Shown here: one piece after another, positions 38,027-47,924 of the stretch
Layout of the letters: every line of letters begins with the position of its first letter
How positions within the stretch are numbered: the stretch's first letter is position 1
DNA from: Deltaproteobacteria bacterium Ga0077550
GTDB lineage: Bacteria > Myxococcota_A > Polyangia > Nannocystales > Nannocystaceae
Length of the DNA stretch: 64,000 nucleotides
NCBI GenBank assembly: GCA_001464385.1
Contig: LNFB01000163.1
Location: 41,768 to 105,767 of the forward strand
Direction of reading: 5' to 3'
Notes under the pieces: model-generated
The model's database searches: none
The model's input: only the letters and a program-made list of their open reading frames with translations
Told to the model about the DNA's origin: nothing
Position numbers and translations under genes: made by a program

Positions 38027-39211
38027 TCACCACTCGGGATCGCAGCTGACGCCGTCGTCGGTGAGCCAGCGCGTGGTCGGCTCCTCACCGCTGTAGTCGA
38101 CGAGCAACAGGTTCTGGCCGCCGCCTTGGCTGATGCACACCGCGAAGCGCAGGGCGTCCGGCGCCATCGCGAAGCTCCAGAGGTACGACTCGGGCGTCGG
38201 GGCGAGCAGCACGTGCTGCGCGCCGGTGGCCACGTCGAGGAGCAGCAGGGCGTCGCCGCGCTGCTCGGCGGTGCCATCGCCGTCGCCGTCGTAGTCGATC
38301 GTCGCCCCGAAGACCACGCCGCTGCCGTCCGGGATCCACTCCGGGTTGTCGAACACGGCGTCCGGGGCCGGGACGACGACGTCGGGGGCGCCCGCGGGTG
38401 GCACGTCGAACGCGACCACGCCCTCGTGCGTCCCGTCGATGCACACCGCCTGCACGGCGAGGACGACCGCTCCGTCGGGTCGCGGCGCTGGGCCGGTGTT
38501 GACGGTGCAATCGCCGAGCGCGTCGACGAACAGCTCGCCCTCACCCCCGTCGCCGTCCACCCAGCCGAGGCCGCCACCGCCCGGCGTCGAGATGTCGACC
38601 ATGAACGAGTGGTTGAACCAGAGCGCGCTGCCGTCGGGGTGCCACTGCATGTCGCTGATCTGCTGTCGATAGCCGGTCGACACGCCGATCGGGGCCGGGA
38701 ACGGGGGCATCAGGACCCCCGGCGCCGTGAAGCTGCCGTCGGCGTCGATGGCGATCGAGTGGATCGTCTCGCTGGCCTGGTAGTCGATGCTCTCGAAATC
38801 GGACGCGACCGCGATCGAGGTGCGCGTCGGGTGGATCGCGATCGCGCGGATCTCCGTGCCGTCATCGAACACCGGCAGCGGCTCGGCGGCGTCCGAGGCC
38901 ACGTCGTAGGCCCACAGCGTGTCCGAGCTGCTGTCGGTGGCGCGCACGAACAGGAGCACGTCCTCGGACAGCGCGAGGCCAGACGGCGGGGCGTCGCCGG
39001 TGGAATCGGCCCCGCTCGGATCCGGATCGGTCGGGTCGGTCGGGTCGGTCGGGTTCGGGTCGCCTCCGTCGGTGTCGCCGCCGCTCGGGCCGTCGGTGTC
39101 GGTCGTCGCCGACCCGCTGCCCGCCGGCGGATCGCCGTCGCATGCGGACGCGGAGGCAGCGCAGACACCGAGCAGGAGGCGACACAGGGGCGGGGCGACG
39201 CGGGCGTGCAT
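38027..39211 (-). CDS. lipoprotein with TolB-like beta-propeller
   Basis: 394 residues from ATG 39211; the longer frame upstream is arginine/cysteine rich and includes a microsatellite. A signal peptide ends near the lipobox Cys in SASACDGD. The linker contains DPT tripeptide repeats encoded by a 9-base tandem repeat (~39028-39053). WD40/TolB-type propeller strands follow: LWAYDVASDAAEPL, IHPTRTSIAVASD, MQWHPDGSALWF, PEWIPDGSGVVFGA, LLLLDVATG. Function unknown, probably surface binding. Confidence 0.72.
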   Translation of the reverse strand: MHARVAPPLCRLLLGVCAASASACDGDPPAGSGSATTDTDGPSGGDTDGGDPNPTDPTDPTDPDPSGADSTGDAPPSGLALSEDVLLFVRATDSSSDTLWAYDVASDAAEPLPVFDDGTEIRAIAIHPTRTSIAVASDFESIDYQASETIHSIAIDADGSFTAPGVLMPPFPAPIGVSTGYRQQISDMQWHPDGSALWFNHSFMVDISTPGGGGLGWVDGDGGEGELFVDALGDCTVNTGPAPRPDGAVVLAVQAVCIDGTHEGVVAFDVPPAGAPDVVVPAPDAVFDNPEWIPDGSGVVFGATIDYDGDGDGTAEQRGDALLLLDVATGAQHVLLAPTPESYLWSFAMAPDALRFAVCISQGGGQNLLLVDYSGEEPTTRWLTDDGVSCDPEW

Positions 39212-39269
39212 GTCGACGGGTGGGTGGAGGTCGACGCCGCGATCCGTCACGGCCGGCAGTCCGCCTCCC

Positions 39270-39293
39270 GGGCACGGGCACGGGCACGGGCAC
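39270..39293. repeat. GGGCAC microsatellite, four copies
   Basis: Four exact copies of GGGCAC lie between the TolB-like gene and the terminator hairpin of the oxidoreductase gene. They are not in a clear coding frame. Copy number may vary between strains. Confidence 0.7.
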
Positions 39294-39296
39294 GGA

Positions 39297-39338
39297 GCAG
39301 GGTGTCCGGAAGAACGCCTCGCGTTCTTCCGCACCCTG

Positions 39339-39339
<1 letters not shown>
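39297..39339 (-). terminator. long two-part hairpin after the sulfide:quinone oxidoreductase gene
   Basis: GGAAGAACGC (39308-39317) pairs perfectly with GCGTTCTTCC (39321-39330) around CTC, and an outer stem GCAGGGTG / CACCCTGC (39297-39304 / 39332-39339) extends it past small bulges. The hairpin begins at the stop codon of the minus-strand gene. There is no T tract. Confidence 0.55.
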
Positions 39340-40522
<1,183 letters not shown>

Positions 40523-40526
<4 letters not shown>

Positions 40527-41077
40527 CGCGCACCTCCCGACGGCAGGGCGCCCTGCTCGCGGAGGCCGGCGCCGAAGGTCTGCGCCAGGGCGAGCACGAA
40601 CCCGACCGCGCGCTGCACGTCGGGGTTCGACATGGCGCGCAGCGCCCCGAAGAGGCCCACGCCGTCGCCCGTGGCCTGGCTCGAGGTCGCGAGGGCGCGG
40701 CCGAGTCGAGCGACCACCCCGACCGCGTTGGGCTCGAGCAAACCGGAGTCGGCGACGAAGCGCAGCTCGTCCACGCGGTCGAGCATCGTGCGGACCAGGT
40801 CGAGGGCGGCCGGGCGCGTGAGCCGATCGAGCACCTGCAGGAGCGTGGTGAGGCGCTCGTCCACGTCGACCCCGCGCGACGCCAGGCCGTCCATGACGTC
40901 GTCGAACGTGTCGACGGCGGCGGCGATCGCCGTCGGTGCGCCGCGCATGGCCGTGTGCACGCGGTCGACCTCGTCCTCGAGGTGGGCGAGCCGCCGGTCG
41001 ATGCGTTCGAGCGTCACGGCGATCGCGGGCGGTGGGCTCTTCGCGATCGTCTCCGGGGTCGTTCGTCCGTCGTCCAT
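40523..41077 (-). CDS. DUF1641 family protein
   Basis: 184 residues from ATG 41077. It is mostly helical, with a coiled-coil-like start (ERIDRRLAHLEDEVDRVH) and the DUF1641 core near LLEPNAVGVVARLGRALAT and GLFGALRAMSNPDVQRAVGF. The family accompanies SQR-like and formate-dehydrogenase-type enzymes and may help assemble or anchor them. Co-translated with the downstream oxidoreductase gene. Confidence 0.78.
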
Positions 41078-41175
41078 CTCCGGGCCACATCGCAAGCGGT
41101 GCGCCACACGCCCGCGCCGTGCGGCGCCGCGGGCTTACGCGCCGAGCCCCGCGGGACTGAAACGCCGTGCAAGGC

Positions 41176-41198
41176 GCCGTTTCCCCCGGTGAAACGGC
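41176..41198 (-). terminator. hairpin after the beta-helix gene
   Basis: GCCGTTTC (41176-41183) pairs with GAAACGGC (41191-41198) around a 7-base loop, 10 bases after the stop codon of the minus-strand beta-helix gene. No T tract. Confidence 0.45.
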
Positions 41199-41208
41199 TC
41201 GACCTCGA

Positions 41209-42789
41209 TCACGGCTCGAGGGCGCCGATGCTCCGCGGCGACGGCCGACGTCTCCCCGAGCGGTCGACGGCGGGGGCCTGGGCGTGTTCCATCGCGGCGC
41301 CGACGAGCCCGCTGCCCGCCGCGGGGCGCAGGTCGATCCGTCGACCGCGGCCGGCGACGACCTTCGGGTCGCCACCGTAGTGCGAGGCGCGATCGCGGCT
41401 CGCGGTGATGCTCGTGCGTCCCTCGCCGCACTCGCGCAGCGGCTCGCCGCCGTTCCACCACCAGTTGCCCGACAACGAGAGCCCGGCGACGCCGTCCGCG
41501 TTGGCGTTGAGCGGACACGTGCTCGAGCCGTCGGCGGCGCCGAAGAGGTTGGCGACCACCGAGAGGTCGCGATTGGCCAGCACGTCGCCCACGCGCTTCG
41601 AACCGCCCCAGTAGTCGTCGCCGCCCTCCATCACGCTGTTGTAGGCGCGGATCATGTCGTAGTCGCCACGCCCGGCGTGGTCGCCGGTGACCCACACCGT
41701 GTTGTGCAGCGCGAGGCAATCGTGGCAGCCGTAGAAGCCGAGGCCGGCCTCGGCGGCGTCGATGATCACGTTGTTGCGCGCGACCTGATTGCGGCCCTCG
41801 TAGTCGGCGTCCCACGGCCACATGTAGATGTTCCCGGAGCCCTCGCCCCCGAGCATGATCCCGCGGTGTCGCGCGCGTCGGATGAGGTTGCCCTCGAGCA
41901 GCACGTCCTCGGAGCCGCCCTTGGCTTCGATGCCGACGCCAGCGCCGACCATGTCCTCGAGCACGTTGCCGCAGACCCAGAGATCGTGGACCCCGACGTT
42001 GTCGATCCCGTGCCGGGCCGTGCGCGAGATCCGGTTGTCGAGCAGCCAGATGTGGTGGGCCTGGTTGACCTTGATCCCGTCGCAACAGCCGCTCTCGTAG
42101 GCGTCGGGATCCCCGTCGCCGTCGGCGCCGCGATGCAGGTTGCGCGCGACCATGCCGCGCACGATGACATGGTGCGACGGGTCCCACTTGCCGTAGCTGG
42201 CGCGGGTGTTGGGATCGATGGGTTTGCCGGCGATGTGCACCGCCGAGTCGCCATAGTGACCGGTGGCCGGGCCGACCGTCAGCCCCTCGATCGCCACGTA
42301 CGCGACGTGGTCGAAGCCGAGCGCCTGGCCGTTGCCGTCGTTGCAGTCGATCTGGACCGTGCCCTCGCCGCGGATCCACAGGGGCGCGGCGGCGGTTCGC
42401 ATGTGGTCCTCGACGTAGAGGCACTGGCCGCGATAGGTGCCGGCAGCGATGGTGATCCGCGTCGGGCGGCCGCGGTCGGATTCGGCGATCGCGGTGCGGA
42501 TCGCGTCCATCCCACCGCCGTCGATGCGCACCTCGGCCCACTGCCCCGGGGCGATCACGTCCGTGAACAGGGCGTCTCCGCACGCGTTCGGGGCGTCGGC
42601 GCGTGGGGTCGACGTCGGTGCCGGAGTCGCGGCGACGGCCGGGGCGGCGACCGTCGGCGTCACGCTCGTCGCGTCCGTCGCTGGCGTCGGTGCGGGATCG
42701 GAGGTGGAGGCGGATTGCTGGGCGCACGTGAACGGGCCGAGGGCGATCACGAGCGAGGCGAGGGCGGCGTGCTGCATCCCAGACCTCAT
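41209..42789 (-). CDS. secreted right-handed parallel beta-helix protein
   Basis: 526 residues from ATG 42789. A signal sequence MRSGMQHAALASLVIALGPF is followed by a Cys that may be a lipobox (PFTCAQQ). A Thr/Ala/Pro linker leads to DAIRTAIAESDRGRPTRITI and the PbH1-type coils: HHVIVRGMVARNLHRG, HHIWLLDNRISRTA, HDLWVCGNVLEDMVG, EDVLLEGNLIRRARHRGIML, YEGRNQVARNNVIIDAAEAG. This fold occurs in polysaccharide lyases, but catalytic residues cannot be assigned. Function could be glycan degradation or binding. Confidence 0.82.
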   Translation of the reverse strand: MRSGMQHAALASLVIALGPFTCAQQSASTSDPAPTPATDATSVTPTVAAPAVAATPAPTSTPRADAPNACGDALFTDVIAPGQWAEVRIDGGGMDAIRTAIAESDRGRPTRITIAAGTYRGQCLYVEDHMRTAAAPLWIRGEGTVQIDCNDGNGQALGFDHVAYVAIEGLTVGPATGHYGDSAVHIAGKPIDPNTRASYGKWDPSHHVIVRGMVARNLHRGADGDGDPDAYESGCCDGIKVNQAHHIWLLDNRISRTARHGIDNVGVHDLWVCGNVLEDMVGAGVGIEAKGGSEDVLLEGNLIRRARHRGIMLGGEGSGNIYMWPWDADYEGRNQVARNNVIIDAAEAGLGFYGCHDCLALHNTVWVTGDHAGRGDYDMIRAYNSVMEGGDDYWGGSKRVGDVLANRDLSVVANLFGAADGSSTCPLNANADGVAGLSLSGNWWWNGGEPLRECGEGRTSITASRDRASHYGGDPKVVAGRGRRIDLRPAAGSGLVGAAMEHAQAPAVDRSGRRRPSPRSIGALEP

Positions 42790-42891
42790 GCGGTCGCGGG
42801 GGCCCGCGCGCCGCCGTTCATTGCCTGATCGATCCCTGTCTGCCGGAAACCGGCCGGACTTGGAACACACCGACGCGCCGCGGCCCTCGGG

Positions 42892-44670
42892 TCAGGTGTC
42901 TTCGCCGACCGTCGGGCGGTGCTCGCCACACCACGCGATCTCGATCCGTCCGTCCGCGAGGACGTCGTAGTAGATCTGCAGGCACTTCTGCGCGCTGACG
43001 CCGTGGCCCAGGGTGATGTGGCGGCCGAAGGTCTTCAGGGCGCCGCTGGCGTCGGTCCACGTGCGCTCGCGACCGAAGGCCTTGATCGTCTCGGGGCTGT
43101 CCTTGGGCTTCCACCGCGCCATCGTCCCGAGCGCGCGGTGGATGACGTCGCCGATGCCACCGACGTCGCAGTTCGCGAGCAGGCCGAGGACGAACAGCAC
43201 GCGCGCGGGATCGCGATAGGGCGAGTCCTCGGCGGAGGCGCGGGCGCTGCGGAGCACGATGAGCTGCTCGGCGAACAGCGCCTCGGCGATCGCGAGGGCC
43301 GCGGCCACGGTGCGCGGTGGGCCGAGCGAGCCGCGGATCTCGTCGCGCTCCTGCTCGGCGCGGCGGAGGTCGCGGCGGGCCAGCGCCAGCTCGCTGCGCA
43401 CGGTCTCGAGCTCCTTCTCCTGCTCCTCCGCCAGCTGGAGGCCGGCGGCGAGGTCGTCGGCGAGGGCGAGCCACGTCGACTTGGAGGTCGTGCGCGTCGA
43501 CGCGGGCGCGGGCTCGAGCGCGGGCTCGAGCTCGCGCGCGGCTGCGGCCGGTGGAGGCGCGGCGGCCTCGACGGTGGGCGCGTCGCCCGTCGCGGCATCG
43601 GGCGGCGGGGCTCCGCGATCGATCGGGGCGCACGGAGCGGAGCGCGGCTCGATCGGCGGCGCCGCGGCGACCGGTGGCGGCGGGAGGAGCCGCGGCGGCG
43701 AGGTGAACCGCGGCGGTACGGGTCCGACGGAATCCGGTCGCGGCGGCGCGACCTCGTCGGTGCGCCGGGGCCCGAGGGTGACCGGCGTCGCGGGGCGCGG
43801 GGCTGGACGTCGCTCGGCAGGCGGCGGCGCCGGGCCCTCGACGTCGCGGATCCATCGCCGGAGATCCTCGTTCTCGGCGACGAGCTCGCAGAACACCCCC
43901 GCGACCTGCTCGGTGCGCGTGCTGGGCGGCATGCCCGTCAATCGCACCGGCAGCACCAGCAAATGATCATAGGGGTTGTCGCCCGGGCGGACGCCGGGCC
44001 AGAGGATGCGCACGCCGCCGTTGTAACAACCGAGCTTCTCGTCGAGCCCGACCGACGTGAGCTCGTCGCGCAGCCGATACGACGCCCGCACCGACCCGAG
44101 CCGGTGCACGGTCATCATCCCCGCGACGCGACGCGTGAGCTGATCGGCGTCGACCAGCGGCGCGCGCGAGGCGTTCTCGACCGAGACGATGAGCAGCGGC
44201 ACGGTGCGCTCCGGGTCGAGCGCCCAGGCCACGAGCGCCGCGACATCGAGCTCGTCGACGACGCTCGACTGCGACGCGCGGAGCTGTGCGGGCTCGATCG
44301 TCGGGAGGTTGGCGAGCATCCATCGCACGATCTCGGGCGCGTCGGCGTGGGGCGTCGCGAGGCGCTCGGGCGGACCGTCACGCACCACGAGGTGCTCGAC
44401 GACGACGTCGGCCCCGCGGTGGAGGATCCGGATCGCGCTGCTGCGGGTCACCCCGCCCGGCTCGGGGAGCGAGAACTTGAACGACCAGTCGCCGCCGCGA
44501 TCGCCGACCACCGCGTCGACGTCGAGATCGGCCGGCACCCCCGCGGCCAGCCGCGCCTCGCGGAGCCCCGCGAAGGGCCCCGCGCCCAACGCCCACTCGG
44601 CGTGGCGTCGCACGAGATCGTCGAGCGTGGCGCCGGGGATCCGCAGCCGCGAGAGGTGGGCAGGACGCAC
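42892..44670 (-). CDS. unrecognised 592-residue multi-part protein
   Basis: Start GTG 44670 lacks a clear ribosome binding site. Three blocks are visible. Residues ~1-270 contain LDDLVRRHAEWALGAGPFAG, VDELDVAALVAWALDP, VSVENASRAPLVDADQLTRR, MTVHRLGSVRASYRLRDEL and LGCYNGGVRILWPGV. Residues ~300-440 are a Pro/Ala-rich linker, then a coiled coil (~445-490: LAEEQEKELETVRSELALA). The C terminus (~500-592) ends with FGRHITLGHGVSAQKCLQIY and GRIEIAWCGEHRP, which reads like a compact nuclease- or toxin-like domain. I do not recognise a family. It lies alone on the minus strand. Confidence 0.6.
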   Translation of the reverse strand: MRPAHLSRLRIPGATLDDLVRRHAEWALGAGPFAGLREARLAAGVPADLDVDAVVGDRGGDWSFKFSLPEPGGVTRSSAIRILHRGADVVVEHLVVRDGPPERLATPHADAPEIVRWMLANLPTIEPAQLRASQSSVVDELDVAALVAWALDPERTVPLLIVSVENASRAPLVDADQLTRRVAGMMTVHRLGSVRASYRLRDELTSVGLDEKLGCYNGGVRILWPGVRPGDNPYDHLLVLPVRLTGMPPSTRTEQVAGVFCELVAENEDLRRWIRDVEGPAPPPAERRPAPRPATPVTLGPRRTDEVAPPRPDSVGPVPPRFTSPPRLLPPPPVAAAPPIEPRSAPCAPIDRGAPPPDAATGDAPTVEAAAPPPAAAARELEPALEPAPASTRTTSKSTWLALADDLAAGLQLAEEQEKELETVRSELALARRDLRRAEQERDEIRGSLGPPRTVAAALAIAEALFAEQLIVLRSARASAEDSPYRDPARVLFVLGLLANCDVGGIGDVIHRALGTMARWKPKDSPETIKAFGRERTWTDASGALKTFGRHITLGHGVSAQKCLQIYYDVLADGRIEIAWCGEHRPTVGEDT

Positions 44671-44896
44671 GAAGGGAGAAGGATGGCAGATGGCCGGCCG
44701 GGAATTGATCCTTTGGCCAAACCCCGCAGTTCCGGGGGCCGGTGGGAGCTGCGGTCGTTCTCGCACCGGTCGCGGCGCGGCCGCACTGCGGTGCGGGGGA
44801 CGCGGCCGCGGTGCCGCGGCTGCGCCCACCGTGTGCACACCGAGCCTCGCCGCGCGCGCTCTTGTTCGTCGACGCAGGGTAGCCTCCCGCGCTCCG

Positions 44897-45481
44897 ATGC
44901 CCCCTTCGACCCCCGCGACATCCTCGATCCGACGCGTGCGTGGAGTGCTGTTCGTGGACTACGTCCGGATGATCCGCGGGCACACGGCGATCGACTGGTC
45001 GCGCTACCTCGAGGACGAGGACGCGGCGCTGCTGGTCCAGCCGATCGACCCCGACGCCTGGTATCCGATGGCGACGTTCGAGCGCTTCGGCGTCGGCATC
45101 ATCCGCGAGGTCGCCGGCGGCCAGCTCCCGGCGGTCCAGATGTGGGGCCGCTTCCAGGTCGAGTCGGTGCGCGCGGCCCATCCGACGCTCATCGCGGCCG
45201 GCGATCCCCGCGGCACCCTCATGCGCTTCCGATCCATGCAGCGCGGCTTCTTCGACTACGACGCGATCGACGTCGACGAGGTGCTCGACGACAGCGCGAC
45301 GGTGTCGGCGCAGTACGGCATGGGCGTGGAGGCCGAGCGCGCCGCGTGTCACCAGACGCTCGGCTTCGTCGAGCGGATGATCGAGGTGGCGGGCGGCACC
45401 GACGTGGTCGCGAAGTTCGAGGCCCGCGGCTGGGACGGCGACGCGCGGACGCTGATCTCGCTGACGTGGCGCGGGGCGTGA
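44897..45481 (+). CDS. DUF2378/V4R-like sensory protein
   Basis: 194 residues from ATG 44897, or ~177 from GTG 44950. The pattern VDYVRMIRG, DAWYPMATFERFGVGIIRE, an acidic-aromatic middle (QRGFFDYDAIDVDEVLDD), and CHQTLGFVERMIEVAGG resembles the DUF2378 and heme-NO/V4R-like group abundant in myxobacteria. Such proteins are thought to bind small ligands. The match is by pattern only. Convergent with the sigma factor gene. Confidence 0.5.
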   Translation: MPPSTPATSSIRRVRGVLFVDYVRMIRGHTAIDWSRYLEDEDAALLVQPIDPDAWYPMATFERFGVGIIREVAGGQLPAVQMWGRFQVESVRAAHPTLIAAGDPRGTLMRFRSMQRGFFDYDAIDVDEVLDDSATVSAQYGMGVEAERAACHQTLGFVERMIEVAGGTDVVAKFEARGWDGDARTLISLTWRGA

Positions 45482-45509
45482 TCCTCGATCGCGCGGATCA
45501 TCGCGCGGA

Positions 45510-46844
45510 TCATCGACAGCTCGCGTCGACGATCGCGTGCCACGTGGGCGAGGCCTCCACGCCCGTGAGCCGGTCGGCGAGCGCACGCGCCTCGGTCCCA
45601 CGCCCGGCGCCGCACAGCGCCCGCAGCCGCGTCGATCGGCCCTCGTCGACGAGCACGCCGCTGGGGTGCGCCGCGTCGTAGCGATCGAGGGTCGCGAGCG
45701 CGTCGTCGAACTCGCCCCTGCGCAGGGCCACGCGCGCCTCGGCCAGCAGCTGGGTCTCGACCTCGAGGCTCGACGGCGCGCTGGGCATCGGGGCGGGGTC
45801 CTCGGCATCGATGGGCGCATCGACGCGCGGCGTGACGACGCGGCCGCGCGGCGTCGTCGGCCCTTCGACGGGCGGCGCGGGGGCGACCGCGGCGGCGACG
45901 GGGAAGTCGACCGCGACCAACCCAGTGGTCGGTGCGGCGCCGGGCTCCCGCACCTCCGGCGTCGGTGCCACGATGTGTCGCGTCGTCGACGTCGCACCTG
46001 CGCCGCCCCAGGCCATGGCCGCGGTGACCGTGACGAGGGCACCCACGGCGAACGCGGGCAACCACGTGGTCGTCGTCGTCCCCGTCAACGTCAGCGACTC
46101 CCATCCCGGCAACGTCGGCGCCGCGCCGGCGTCGATGCGGATCGCGAGCGCGGCGAAGGCCGCCTGCCGCCGCGCCGTCGTCGTCGTGTCGTCGCCGGCG
46201 TGTCGCAGCAACGCGCGCGCCCGGAGGGAAGCGATGCGCACGTTGCCCCGCTCGCGGGCCTGAAGGCGTCGAAGCGCCGCGGTGAACCCCTCGCGGGCGA
46301 GGCGCAGCCGCGAGTGCACGGTGTGTGGGTTGACGCCGAGGATCTGGGAGATCTCGGGGACGCGCACGCCCTCGATCTCGGCGAGGACGAACACCGCGCG
46401 CTTGGCCGGGTCGAGCTCGTCGAGCAGCGCATCGACGACATCCGCGGCCTGGGCTCGACCGAACTCGAGCTCGGGATCGACGGTGGACTCGCCGTGCACG
46501 AGGGCGCCCGCGGCGATCTGGCGCGCGACGCTGCGACGCCGACTCCGGCGCTGCGTCGCCGCCACCCGCAGGGCGATCGCGTACAGCCAGGAGCGCAGCG
46601 CCGCGCGGCCGTCGAACTCGTCGAGGCGGCGGTGCACCACCAAGAACGTCTCCTGCACGGCGTCGTCGAGGTCGTCGTCGGGGAGCCCGAGGTAGCGGAG
46701 CACCCGCCAGACGTAGCCGGCGTGCGCGCGATAGACCTCGCCGAGTCGGGCGGTCGGCCGGTGGGCATCGTTGGGCGTGGGGCGGCTGCCGTCGAGCAAG
46801 GAGGGCTCCGGATCGTTGATGCCGCCGCCGGGGCTTCGCATCAT
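45510..46844 (-). CDS. ECF sigma factor with membrane-spanning C-terminal extension
   Basis: 444 residues from ATG 46844, preceded by GGAGG. Residues ~35-205 are a sigma-70 family factor: region 2 (YRAHAGYVWRVLRYLGLPDD, DDAVQETFLVVHRRLDEF) and region 4 (LDPAKRAVFVLAEIEGVRVP, the HTH part VPEISQILGVNPHTVHSRL). A membrane helix (LPAFAVGALVTVTAAMAWGG) follows near residue 265, then a ~180-residue tail likely outside the cytoplasm that ends in EARVALRRGEFDDALATLDR-type TPR-like helices. Usual ECF factors end after region 4. The ATG overlaps the stop of the upstream barrel gene, suggesting co-expression. Confidence 0.8.
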   Translation of the reverse strand: MMRSPGGGINDPEPSLLDGSRPTPNDAHRPTARLGEVYRAHAGYVWRVLRYLGLPDDDLDDAVQETFLVVHRRLDEFDGRAALRSWLYAIALRVAATQRRSRRRSVARQIAAGALVHGESTVDPELEFGRAQAADVVDALLDELDPAKRAVFVLAEIEGVRVPEISQILGVNPHTVHSRLRLAREGFTAALRRLQARERGNVRIASLRARALLRHAGDDTTTTARRQAAFAALAIRIDAGAAPTLPGWESLTLTGTTTTTWLPAFAVGALVTVTAAMAWGGAGATSTTRHIVAPTPEVREPGAAPTTGLVAVDFPVAAAVAPAPPVEGPTTPRGRVVTPRVDAPIDAEDPAPMPSAPSSLEVETQLLAEARVALRRGEFDDALATLDRYDAAHPSGVLVDEGRSTRLRALCGAGRGTEARALADRLTGVEASPTWHAIVDASCR

Positions 46845-47875
46845 CGAAACCTCCGGCGTCGGTGGAATTGTACGGTGAACAGGCCGCGCACGTCCGCGGC
46901 GCCGACCACCCAGACGTCCTGGGTGATGCCGCCGATCGCGAAGCGGGGCCGGAAGAGCGACGCGACCGCCTCGACCGCGACGCCGACGGTCACCCGCGGC
47001 GCGAGGGTCCACCGCACGCCCGGTGCGATCACGAGGCCGGCCCAGGGGTCGCGGGCCGGGCGTCGAGCGGCGAGATCGTCCCCGTCGGCCCGGCCGAGGA
47101 TCACGCCGGCGTCCACGCCCGCGCACGCGGTCACGCGGACGCGTCCCCGCGACAGCAGCGGGCAGACGCGCAGGCCGCCGGTCACCATCTGCAGGGTCAC
47201 GCGGACATCGTGCGGGTCGTCGAGGGGCACGCGCCGTGGCAGCCAGTACTGCACCACGGCCTCGAGCTGCCACCGGCGCATGCCGAGGAACGGGGCCAGG
47301 AGCACGCCGACGCCCGCGGCCGGCAGCTGCAGCCCGCCGATCCCCGTGCCCGCACCGATCCCGAACTCGAGCCTGCCGCGCCGTCGCGAGGTGTCGATGG
47401 GCGGAGCGACGTCGGCGCGCGGCGTCGGCGTGCTCGACGTGCGCGTCGACCTCGCGGGCGACGTCGGACGCGTGGTGCTCGGCGTCGACTCGGCCATCGC
47501 GGGCGCGCGCTCGTCCGGGACCGCGGCTGCGTCCGCGACTCCGATCGGGTCGAGCGCGACCGCGATGACGACCGCCGCGGCGCGCGAGACGAGCATGCAG
47601 TCCGCGTCGTGCAGCGCCCGGGAGGTCCGCTGGCCTCCCGCCCACACCTCGATGTCGGCGGTGTGGATGCCGTCGTGGGCCTCGACCGTGACGCTCGCCT
47701 CGGCGTGGGGCGCCCCGTCGGGCGCCGCGGGGCCCAGCGCCGCGATCCAGGACGCCACCGTCGAGCCATCGGGGCACGAGGTCGGCGCCGTCCAGCGCAG
47801 GCGCACCGCGGCGTCGGGCGCGACCCCCGGCGCGGCGGCTGCCGTCGCGAGGGCGAGGACCAGGACGGAGAGCAT
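46841..47875 (-). CDS. outer-membrane beta-barrel-like protein coupled to the sigma factor
   Basis: 344 residues from ATG 47875, giving the signal peptide MLSVLVLALATAAAAPG; a longer frame would overlap the divergent lipoprotein gene. An N-terminal ~100-residue domain (TAPTSCPDGSTVASWIAALG, VTVEAHDGIHTADIEVW) precedes a Pro/Thr/Arg linker and a region of ~190 residues with alternating hydrophobics (GRLEFGIGAGTGIGG, WQLEAVVQYWLPRR, VRVTACAGVDAGVILGR). It ends in FTVQFHRRRRFR. Its stop overlaps the sigma factor start (ATGA). It may sense or mark envelope state for the sigma factor; no family assigned. Confidence 0.6.
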   Translation of the reverse strand: MLSVLVLALATAAAAPGVAPDAAVRLRWTAPTSCPDGSTVASWIAALGPAAPDGAPHAEASVTVEAHDGIHTADIEVWAGGQRTSRALHDADCMLVSRAAAVVIAVALDPIGVADAAAVPDERAPAMAESTPSTTRPTSPARSTRTSSTPTPRADVAPPIDTSRRRGRLEFGIGAGTGIGGLQLPAAGVGVLLAPFLGMRRWQLEAVVQYWLPRRVPLDDPHDVRVTLQMVTGGLRVCPLLSRGRVRVTACAGVDAGVILGRADGDDLAARRPARDPWAGLVIAPGVRWTLAPRVTVGVAVEAVASLFRPRFAIGGITQDVWVVGAADVRGLFTVQFHRRRRFR

Positions 47876-47924
47876 GTCGTTCTCGTGATACGCCGGGAAC
47901 GCGGCGGCCATCAACGTGACAGAC

